Shown here: positions 55,681 through 64,000 of the stretch, piece by piece
How the letters are laid out: every line of letters starts with the position of its first letter
Position numbering within the stretch: the stretch's first letter is position 1
Assembly (NCBI GenBank): GCA_039621445.1
Contig: CP154956.1
Span: 93,500,406-93,564,405, forward strand
Direction of reading: 5' to 3'
From: Euglena gracilis
Lineage: Eukaryota; Euglenida; Euglenophyceae; Euglenales
DNA length: 64,000 nt
The notes under the pieces: generated by a model
What the model was told of the DNA's origin: nothing
The model's input: only the letters and a program-made list of their open reading frames with translations
Databases searched by the model: none
Made by a program: the position numbers and the translations under genes

Positions 55681-56847
55681 TGTTTCACACCCGTGCTGCC
55701 ATGTCCCCCGGCAGCACTGGGGTGAAGCGGAAACCCCCGCCCCGGGCCAGTTTCCGGCGTAGGATCGTTTTTTGGCTCCTCGAGCCGACTTGTGTCGGAA
55801 ATTTTTTCCTATTCTGCACCCCCCTGTGGCCGAAACTGGGCCATCATTTCCAAGGAGAAACTTCCCAGTGGACCCTCCCCGACCCCTGAGGGGGGTGTCA
55901 CTGGGATCTCCAAGGGGGGTGTCTTTGGGGTTTCAACCCCTCCCTGCTCAGTTGAACCAGTGAGAGCCAACACCCCCCCCCTGGGTGTCATTTCTCACAG
56001 TTTCTGGGCCAAAAAGGGGGTTTTGGGGTGAAATTTGGCAGTGGTTGCCTGAGTTGAAGAGTCCCACCCCCCTGCCCCTTTTCCCACAGATGAGGTGGGG
56101 GGAAGACAAACCTCACCTTCTTCAAATGATTGATTGTTTTGTTGATCTTCCATTTGCAATTGAAATTCCAAATTCAATACTTGATTGTAATTGGATGCAA
56201 TTGCCACAACAAGTACAATGGTGCAACAGGTAAAGAGGAAAACCCTGTGAAAAGAAAATGATTTTGATGCCCTTGATGGGCAGTTAAATTTAGGATTGAG
56301 TGCGCTGATTCGTAAGCGCTCTCAAATCCCAAATCCTTGCCCATTGCATCAAAATCAACCAACCCAGGTCAAAATCAAGGTTTACCCCCTTGATTTTGAT
56401 AAATTATGCTGAATTCCATCATTATTGAGCTTTGCAAACCCCTGCAAAAACTCCAGGAACTCAGGCGCCAATCTCTTAAAATTCTGTTCCAAGCGCTTGA
56501 CGATGCGCTCTCACCAAATCCAATATTTTCCCTTAAAACCAAAGGAAAAATGCATAAAAAGCTTAAAATGTGCTAAATAAACCCAAAATCACCATTTGGG
56601 AATACCTAGCATCACTCAATCTCTCTCCTTGCACAACCAAACCATGGGCGCCCTAGGAGAGGGAATTTTAATGGAAATCTTTAGAAAGCCTTAAAATTAG
56701 AGCTAAACCGCCCTTAAAAAGGCCTTGAAAAAGGAAAAACTCCGCCGCCCGGTGGTCGACCTCAAAAGTTCGTCACTCCCCCCCTTGCGACGAAAGTCGG
56801 GGGTTTCACCCCCCCTTCTCGCTTCCTTGGGATGGGAATGAAAGACA
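55681..56847 (-). repeat. Shared LTR: 5' LTR of 2a and 3' LTR of 2b
   Basis: 1167 bp, exactly the length of the 43214 LTR. The minus-strand ends are TGTCTTTC and GTGAAACA. To its left (downstream in minus sense) is the 2a PBS. To its right is a 7-bp polypurine remnant and the truncated pol of 2b, so one LTR serves two elements. Confidence 0.92.
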
Positions 56848-56854
56848 CTTTGAT
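56848..56854 (-). other. Polypurine remnant and deletion junction in 2b
   Basis: Minus strand GGTGGAACATCAAAG: pol sequence runs directly into ATCAAAG, the last 7 bases of the tract. The junction shares AT between the two sides, a sign of microhomology joining. Confidence 0.8.
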
Positions 56855-57839
56855 GTTCCACCGGTTCCCAATTCGCCTCCTCAAACCCTTGCCACTTCGT
56901 TAAGAAAAACATTTTTCCCTTAACGAATTTGTGGTTTAGCATTTTATCCACTAACCAGGTATCTGGGGCACCTTCCGCCTCAGGTACCGTCCGCCGGTGG
57001 AAAAATAGGGGGATAGGCTTATCAGATGTGGGCTCCTCCACATACACCTTTAAAGCTTTGCGATGGGCCTTCATAATATAGCCCGGCTTAACCTCAATTA
57101 GGTAGGAGTGAATTCCCTCCCTTGCGGTAACCTTGCAAGGGCCCAACCAACGGGAATCCAATTTTGTGCCACTATCGGGGGGTCTCAGGTACCACACCAG
57201 ATTCCCCACCTCCAATGGCTCCCAACCGTCCAAACCACGGTTGGCCCGAGCACATTGCTTGGCATGCAAATTATTCATTTTGCCAGCCACTACCAAATCA
57301 ATTTCTCTTTGCCGAGAGAAAAATGATCTGGCATCTTCACAATCCCTTAACGGTTCATAAGGTAAACCACCCAATGAACGGTGTCTGCCGAACAAGATTT
57401 GAAATGGGCTTAGGCCACTCCCCCCCGGCGTATCATGAATACGGTCTAGTGCTTGGGGGAGGGCTTCAACCCAATTCAACTTGTCCTCAACCTGAATTTT
57501 CTTAAGCCGTTCCATTATTTGTTGGCCAGCCCTCTCCGCCCTACCATTCGCCTGGTGGTGGTAGGCCTGGGAGTAGGCTTGCCTAATTCCCATCAAGGCA
57601 CACATTGTCTGCCACCAACCGGCAACAAAATGTGAACCCAGATCGGAAGTAATAATGGAAGGGACACCAAAAGATCGCCAAGCATGCAACAGCATTTGCT
57701 TGGCTGCCTTGGCTCCCGTAAATCCTTTTGCTAGGTGGGGGATCGCCACTATCCAACCGGAGTGACGATCCACACACACAAGCATGGAGTCGTAGGAATT
57801 GCCTTCCCACTCCACGAGGGGGCATGCTAAACATGTCAA
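56855..57839 (-). pseudogene. pol: Integrase core and truncated chromodomain, element 2b
   Basis: Starts after an inserted G in the run near 57820 (GAGGGGGCAT for GAGGGGCAT in 2a). It carries the integrase core (VCVDRHSGW, TSDLGSHF, NGRAER), the C-terminal domain and the chromodomain up to WEPVEH, then reads 48 codons of polypurine/LTR sequence to a stop at 56703. The last chromodomain helix and everything downstream are deleted. Confidence 0.87.
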
Positions 57840-58650
57840 GGGCCACCGAATACATTACGGCTGGGGGTATGGGTGTAGATTCCACTAAACCCTTGAGACT
57901 CGCCGGCCTTCGGCACGCTTGGCAAGTCCCACAAAGGCCCATGACTCCTTTAGCAAATTCTCGAGCGAGTGAGGAATCAGCCCAATCATACCTAAGGGAC
58001 ATGCATTCCCATAGTCTTGGGAATCCCACATGCCCTTGGTATGAGTGGTGATCCCGAATGAGTTTTTCTTGGAGAGATTTGGGCACACAAAGCCTCTCCT
58101 CGAAAAACATTTTGTCACCAAAAACCTTGACATTTTCAGGCCACGGCACCTTTGAATCCTGGGTAGCCTGAAAAATTGGTGACCAACGGGGACATTTTAA
58201 ATATTCCTCCTTCCACGATAAATCCCAAACAGAACCAGGGGGGATGGGTGAGGAATTGGTTGTGGAAGTGGCTTCCCCCCCCTCACCACTCAAACCACCT
58301 GAAGACAACACAGGTGATTCTCGGTCTGCCCCAGGTACCTCAGTGGTAGCCGCAGCAGCAGGTTCAGGGGTTGGCGTCGTTGGTGAAGCTGGTATAGAAG
58401 TGGGTGTCAATGGAAAATGCTCCCCCCTTGGCTCTTGGACCTCCTCCACAAGACTTGTCTCATTCCCAAACTCGTCAACCGAGTTGAGAATGAAACATGT
58501 TTTCCTTTTTCTCCCTTGGGGGTGGAGGTTGAACCCAATCCCTGGGGTTTTGTTCCTCCAAGGGTTCTGACTTCCTATCCCCCGGTCGTGTGCACCGTCC
58601 ACCCGCGTCCCCGGACCCCGTGGTAGCACCACCCCGTGTGGTGACTCCAC
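57583..58650 (-). pseudogene. pol: RNase H-integrase linker and integrase zinc finger, element 2b
   Basis: Open frame with the P/T/E linker, the HHCC finger and the first integrase Asp (ALDMFSMP). It runs out of frame after the extra G near 57820. It overlaps the RNase H piece; one T fewer than 2a near 58561 (CCAAGGG for CCAAGTGG) changes the frame relation. Confidence 0.8.
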
Positions 58651-59389
58651 GAATGTATGTATTGGCTGTGGTTGGTTGGTCCACCAACCGTAGCCACATA
58701 CATTCTGCTTCTTCCAATGTTTCAGTTTGAATGATTTCCCTCATTTCCTCGGTGTCAAGGGCTGACCCATGCCTTGAAATGTCCTTCAAGGCTTGGGAGG
58801 CCGGGTAAGCCCATCTTGACAATAAATCGGCTATGGTATTCTCCCGCCCCGGGATATACCCAACCGATAGGTCAAATTTTAATAAGATTTGATGCCACCT
58901 AGCCCTTCTCCCAATGGGACCACTTGGTGTGTCTAGAACATCTCTAGCCCAAGATTCTAGAGCCTTGTGGTCCGTGAGAACCAGGACGGGCTGCAGCCCA
59001 ATCCATGATTCCCACTTTTGTAAGGCTAGGATTATGGCATAAGTCTCCTGTTCCCTAGGTACCCAGTTTCTTTGGCTGCCCGTCAGCTTCCTACTCATGA
59101 AGGCGACAGGCACGGTACGCTTGGCCCGTACGTCTTCAGGAGTAGCAGCCCTATCCTCCCCAACCAATTGTTCAAGGGTGGCACCAACCGCATACTGGCT
59201 GGCATCCACTCTTAAAACAAATGGTTTGTCTGGCTTAACGTGTTGTAAAATTAATTCACTGCACAACAGTGATTTAATTTTTTCAAATGCCTCAATGTCG
59301 GATGGTTCCCAAGAAATCCTTTTCTTGGAACCCTTCTTGCCGTCCACTCGGGAAAAAAAACTTGAGCTTATCTTGAAGGCAAGCGACAA
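58475..59389 (-). pseudogene. pol: RNase H part of Pol, element 2b
   Basis: Holds VDASQYAVGATLEQL, FMSRKL, QETYAIILALQKWES, TDHKALESW and a D/N-containing end (RENTIADLLSRW). It is separated from RT by an A-run insertion near 59353 (GGGAAAAAAAACTT for GAGAAACTTT in 2a). Confidence 0.85.
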
Positions 59390-61181
59390 TGTGGGCGTAA
59401 TCCTTCACATAGGAGCTGTAATAATTTGTGAACCCCAAAAAAGCACGTAGACCCGTGATTGTTTGGGGTAGCTCCCATTTTTCAATGGCCATCAGCTTTC
59501 CAGGGGATGGTTTTCTCACCCCACCACCCAGAACATGGCCACAAAACTCAACTTCTTTTACGAAAAGACGGCATTTTCTTTTGTCGGCTACAAATCTGTC
59601 TTTTCGTAAAACTTCAAGGACTCTTCGCAAATCCTTGTCATGTGCTGCGAGTAAATCCTCACCAGGACCCACTCGAGTTCCAACCAAAATATCATCGATG
59701 TAAGGATCAGCCACGTCCCCCACCGGGAAGAGGCGATCCTCCATCATTTGCTGAAACTGCTGGCTTGCATTTGTTAGGCCCATCACATTAACGCTCCACT
59801 GAAAAAGACCGAGGGGGGTACTGCAACATGTGATGGGCCAGCTTTCCGGGTCCAACGGCTGTTGGTGGAAAGCCTGCCGTAAATCCAAGATGGAAAACAT
59901 CATGTTTCCACCTTGTTTTACAAGGAGGTCTTCAATTACGGGAAGGGGATAAGACACACGCCTAGTTTGACTGTTAGGCCCCCGCATGTCTACCACTCCC
60001 CTCCATTCGCCTCCTTTTTTCGGCACAACAAATGTTACGGACAGCCATTCCGAAACTGTTCCCTTGGGCAATCGCTCAACAAATTTCCGGTCCCACCATT
60101 CCTGGGTGACCTTTTTGTGAGCTTCAAATCTTTCACCGTGTAACACAAAGGGTTTTTGCCTTGTGGGTACAGCCCCCTCCTTCAGAGGAATCTGGGCGTA
60201 ACCATAAGGTCCCCGAACGGGAGGGTCGGGGGGTACCTCCGTAGCCAACACCTCCCCTTCAAAATCCTGAAAAATTCTGTTCCGAAATGCCACTACCCTG
60301 GGGTCCTCCTTCTCACCCGAGTCGCGAGCCTGGATTATGGCATTCACTGCCTTGTCCTCGGCTGGCGATTCGGTGAGATGCCTGGCTATGGTATGCAATT
60401 CCTTCTTGCCAAGGAATTTTGGTTGCATATCAAAGCCCTGCAAGGGCAGATGCAAATTCATTTTTTGCAAATCCAACCACACCTTTTCATTTTCAAGGGA
60501 CTCCGTGGTTGGTGCGTTTTCAGGGGATTCTCCGAAGTCAGAAATCACAACCCCAATTCTCTTTTGTGAATTGTGTTTTTTCTTCCCCTTATGGGATTTC
60601 CTTTTCTGATTTCTTGTATCCCACCCGTACAAGAAAGTCAGATTAGGATTGTCAAAAACCAGGGCCTTATGGTGTGGGAACACACCCAAACCATGTTCGG
60701 CTAACCATGGAAATGATAATATAGCATCTACCTCAATATCCGCGAGGTAGAATTCCCCTTCGAGGTACAAGGCCTGGGTGCCCCCCTGCCCCATTACCTT
60801 GCGTTGAAAACCCAACTCCAACTTAATACACTGGTCACCCCCCAAAACACATTGGCCGTTGGCAGCCACCAGCCGAATTGGCATTCGCGGTGACCTGGCC
60901 AAATGTTTTGGAACGACGGACCTTTTGACCAGGTTCACCTGGGCTCCCGTGTCCACCAAAACTTTGAGCTGCCTGGTATCACCGTTAGGGAGATACGTCT
61001 GTGATGACATCAAAAGTTGCAGCTCGTTTTCAATGGGCAACACCTGATTAACCTTCAAGGTGTTGGCCAAATGACAACAACGGTCTGGAATTTCCCATTC
61101 CTCAAAATCCTGGGAATTTTGGGAAATTTCTTTGGGCTGCCCCCCCAGAAAATCCCCAGCACTTAGGAGATAATCAATCAC
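59292..61181 (-). pseudogene. pol: Protease and reverse transcriptase, element 2b
   Basis: 629 codons: protease VDTGAQVNLV and RT with FVVPKKGGEWRGVVD, SILDLRQAFHQ and YIDD, ending after the thumb where the A-run insertion shifts the frame. Close to 2a throughout. Confidence 0.88.
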
Positions 61182-61205
61182 CAGGGGGGGTATTCTTCCT
61201 TTTTG

Positions 61206-61916
61206 TCAGGGGGTAAACTTCATTTTTCTCCCCCCCAACAATTCACGGTGCCGGAGTTGCCCATTGTCCCCCATCACCAGGTTAGGACACGATTCGCCAT
61301 CGCACAACACCGACCGTAATTGTGAAATGGCTGGGCAGCACCAGAAACGTGTGGGCTTTTTATAACCCCAATCCGAAAACTGGCGATAATCAATGTCGAT
61401 ATAGGGCAGGTTTTTCACCACCTCCCTATTTCGCAAAAGACCAGTGCGGGGGTTCTCCAACCACCACAACTTTGGCTGAAAATAATTTATAATTTCCAGG
61501 GCTTTCTCCACCAGGGCATCCGCCTGGGAGAAATCCCTTGGCCTGGGGTTATAAGCCGTGGAATAAATATTACAGGGGGGACTAGCGGCAATAACCTCAA
61601 AAAATCCAACCGGGTATCGCCTGTAGTCCCAGGTCAAAATGTCTGTGTGGGGGTGGAAGTCCGTCCAAGGAGCATTTTCAATTGACAAAACTTCATACCC
61701 CCGTTCTGCCAACCGCTTCCCCACCGAACCTGTGCCAGCGAATAAATCTAATGCCTGAGGTCGCTGAGCTGATGGTAGGGGGTTGGGCTGTGGCAGATTT
61801 GAATGCAAAACGGGAACCCTTGAACATTTTCCTTCCCTCCAGGAGTATCGGGTCCGATTCAAAAATCTGGGGGGCTGATCCAAAGAATGTTTTTCACCAC
61901 ACCCTGAATCAGCCAT
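61206..61916 (-). pseudogene. pol: Cytosine methyltransferase part of Pol, element 2b
   Basis: 236 codons with motif I LDLFAGTGSVG, ASPPCNIYST, WWLENPRTGL and DWGYKKPTRFW. It stops at a TGA (61206) where 2a has CGA. In 2a the frame continues through RIPPLVIDDL into protease. All catalytic landmarks lie before the stop, so a free methyltransferase could in principle be made. Confidence 0.85.
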
Positions 61917-62030
61917 AAAATCCTGTACAGCCCAGTTTTTTGAATCAGAAATATTTACACCGTTTTCCTCACAGGGGGGAGAGACACGGCCATGGGCAGC
62001 CCCCCCCTTCTCAAACTGCCCCTGGCCCCC

Positions 62031-62033
62031 CTA
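62031..62033 (-). promoter_or_regulatory. Putative readthrough UAG at the gag/pol boundary (2b)
   Basis: CAA-UAG-GGG-GGC, in frame with Pol and followed by 38 sense codons to the AUG at 61916, as in 2a. Confidence 0.68.
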
Positions 62034-62702
62034 TTGGGCCCCAGGGGGAGAAGAGGTGGGCCCACCCCCCTTTGACCATGCACCCCCCTTGCCTGAGGAA
62101 TTTCGCTGTGAGGCTGGCTGCCCTTTACCCTTGGGCTGCCCCTTGCCTTTTCCATTATTTTGCCAAAAATCCTTAGATTTAGCAAGGGCCTCACTCAGCG
62201 GTTTGTTACACTCATAAAAATAATGCCCGCACTCCCCACAGTTGAAGCATGGATATGGGGACCTGCCCCTACCCGATGCCTGCGGGGTCCTGGTCTGCCC
62301 CCCCTTGCCTTGCCGGGCTGGGGGTGCTGGACTTTGGGTTCGCGACCATGAAGCTGCACCTGGCCGTGAAGTCGAAGAAGGGGACCTGCCGCGTGGGGCT
62401 GGCTGAGCTGGCCCCTTATCCCCTTTCGCAGCTGGCTGTGGGGCAGACTTTGAGGTGTGACCCTGCCCCCCAGCTGCTGGTGCTGAAACGGATGTTGGGG
62501 ACACCGGGGGGGTTTGGCCTTTTTCCAACACCTGTATTTTCCCTGAGCCTTTTGTTGTCGATTTGCTGAATAATCTGGGAAAATGGTGCTGATTCAAAGC
62601 CAAATCCTGCTTTTCCCGAAGAGCTAACTTGCCCTCGGCAAAAGCAAACATTTCCTCAACGGTCATTAGTTGTTCCACCAATTCAGCGTTGAGGAAATTT
62701 TA
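62031..62702 (-). pseudogene. gag: Gag C-terminal part with CCHC knuckle, element 2b
   Basis: Carries the P/S/Q-rich basic region, CFNCGECGHYFYEC and a G/K tail. It is separated from upstream gag by a TAA at 62700-62702 where 2a has GAA (QGMENF in 2a). Confidence 0.85.
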
Positions 62703-63890
62703 CATTCCCTGCAATTTCCTTCCATTTACGGCTGTTAATTTCAGTGCCTCCTCCGAAGAACTGAAATAAATAAGGCAAATGGCACCAGGGTTTTTGATAA
62801 CCACCTTCCGTGGATCAATCCCCCCAGTGATCTGGCTCACACTCCTTTTAATCCCATCCACCGTGGGATTTGGTATCCCTGTGAGCCTGACAATGGGTTG
62901 TTTACGGGCTCGGTTATCCTCCTCTTCTATGCAAAACTTGCTTAAAAAAGGAGGAATTCTTTCCAAAAATAATATCCGAGCCTCCCCGGCTGTGGCATCC
63001 TTCACATGGTGCCAGGAACTGCAAAAATTAATCCAAAATTCTTGCAGATCAGCCCGGGTAATTTTTCCGTCGTTTACCACAGTTACCTCCTGCCATATTT
63101 TCCGAGCCGTTAGCCCCTTACTCGAGGCATAAGGGTTCTGGAACTGGGCTAATATGGTGGGGTAACTTAACTTAGCTCCATTCAGCCGATAGAGCCTGAT
63201 TTCCTCCCTTAATCTGGGTCCTAAACATGCCTCAAAAACCTGCAGCTTTTGCAAATCAGAATACGGTTTGCCTGATGTCAACCTGTCCCAGTAAAGATTC
63301 CAATCTACTTCAAAATCTTGCCAGGAAATGCTGCCCGATTCATCAAAATAGGGCTTAGCACCTCCCTGCAAAATTTCAAAAGCTACTGGGTCACCAATAA
63401 AAGGAAAACCCAACCCGTTACCTGGGTTGGCTGCAGCCCCCCCTGTCCCGATGGGCCTAATCGAGAAAGCAGGGGCTGCGGAAACATGTGGGGGGACACA
63501 CAATGACACAGAAGAAACCACTGCCGTGTCTTGCATGTCCTCCAAAACAAATCCCCCCTCAATGACTAAGGGAGGGGAAATGTTTGAAACTGCAGATTTA
63601 TTATGAGAAATAATCTGATCTGAAAAAGCTGGGTCAGCACTGGGCACCGTGCTGGCCAGTGAGCTGGACTGAGGCTGCCCCAGGGGCTGCTGCTGTCCAG
63701 CCGACGGCAGGCCCAGCCCCATTGGCAGCCCGTGAGCAGGCTGCGGCTGGCCTGCTGGCTGGCCAGGCTGCTGGGCTAGCTGGACGACGGGCTGCTGGGC
63801 CAGCTGCTGCCCAGGCTGTGGCAGCTCCACTGGGTGTAGGGGCTGCTGGCTGCCCTGCCGCAGCCACCACATGTCAGAAATTTTCTGCAA
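62700..63890 (-). pseudogene. gag: Gag middle part, element 2b
   Basis: 396 codons that stay open where 2a has a TGA and where 2a has an insertion near 53103. This shows that the P/Q-repeat region and the capsid-like region are one protein. The left end (minus-sense C-terminus) is the TAA at 62700. Confidence 0.85.
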
Positions 63891-64000
63891 AACCCCTCTC
63901 GGTTCTGCAGTTGGGTGTACGGGTCCATTTTGTGTAAATCCTGCAGCACTTTCTGCAACTCGAAAGTGTTCCCCCCAACTTTTGCAAGTCCCTGCCTTAA
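63776..64000 (-). pseudogene. gag: Gag coiled-coil end, element 2b (cut by window edge)
   Basis: The end of the coiled-coil region. Small changes near 63929 (CATTTTGTGTAAATC for CATTCTTTTGTAAATC in 2a) shift the frame relative to the next piece. The rest lies outside the window. Confidence 0.7.

Larger units (their letters stand above)
43214..56847 (-). mobile_element. Family 2 Ty3/gypsy-type LTR retrotransposon, copy 2a (13.6 kb, minus strand)
   Basis: 1167-bp LTRs at 43214-44380 and 55681-56847 flank gag, pol and an extra ORF, all on the minus strand. The PBS (55668-55680) and the A-rich polypurine tract (44381-44392) fix the LTR edges. The LTRs differ at roughly a dozen sites by eye, so it is older than the family 1 insertions. 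The left flank is LINE, while the right flank is copy 2b, so no target duplication can be seen: the middle LTR is shared. Gag carries one nonsense codon and frameshifts; pol is nearly intact. Confidence 0.93.
55681..64000 (-). mobile_element. Family 2 LTR retrotransposon, copy 2b (partial, continues past right edge)
   Basis: Truncated by a deletion that joins pol codon GAACAT to ATCAAAG of the polypurine tract, removing the equivalent of 44390-46795 in 2a (end of the chromodomain region and the whole third ORF). It also has nonsense and frameshift changes in gag and pol. Its 5' part and 5' LTR lie beyond the window. Confidence 0.92.

Overview
The window is eukaryotic repeat DNA. I see no ordinary cellular gene, rRNA or tRNA gene in it. 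It holds a 77-bp satellite, two families of chromodomain-bearing Ty3/gypsy-type LTR retrotransposons (called family 1 and family 2 here) and a piece of a non-LTR (LINE-type) reverse transcriptase. Evidence for a eukaryote is the chromodomains, the LTRs with 4-bp target duplications, and primer-binding sites matching the 3' end of initiator tRNA-Met (TGGTAGCAGAGG, the animal/fungal/protist form rather than the plant TGGTATCAGAG form). The species cannot be read from the sequence. Gypsy-like elements carrying cytosine methyltransferases have been reported from the dinoflagellate Symbiodinium and the charophyte Klebsormidium, so a microbial or algal eukaryote is a reasonable guess, not a conclusion.

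Layout. 1-11889: 77-bp satellite, with five amplified copies of a 0.66-kb fragment between 6304 and 11362 that form 0.98-kb and 1.22-kb higher-order units. 11890-24312: family 1 copy 1a (+), inserted in the satellite. 24313-28900: satellite. 28901-41365: family 1 copy 1b (+), also inserted in the satellite. 41366-42346: satellite. 42347-42540: palindromic patch. 42541-43213: LINE reverse-transcriptase fragment. 43214-56847: family 2 copy 2a (-), inserted in that LINE. 55681-64000: family 2 copy 2b (-), which shares the middle LTR with 2a and runs off the right edge.

How the elements work. Family 1 encodes a very large coiled-coil Gag without a zinc knuckle. After one in-frame UGA comes a Pol with an adenine-methyltransferase-like (Dam/DIRS-type) domain, a phage/giant-virus-type C5-cytosine methyltransferase, protease, RT, RNase H, integrase and chromodomain. 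Family 2 has a CCHC Gag, one in-frame UAG, then the same kind of cytosine methyltransferase followed by protease-RT-RNase H-integrase-chromodomain, and a further zinc-knuckle ORF before the 3' LTR. In both families Gag and Pol lie in the same frame, separated by a single stop in both copies seen, so Pol is probably made by stop-codon readthrough.

All four copies are damaged. 1a has many frameshifts and a 41-bp deletion. 1b has a 1.9-kb inversion in gag and a one-base loss in the methyltransferase, but otherwise an open 1701-codon pol. 2a and 2b carry nonsense and frameshift mutations. Several breaks fall in homopolymers, so sequencing error is possible for those.
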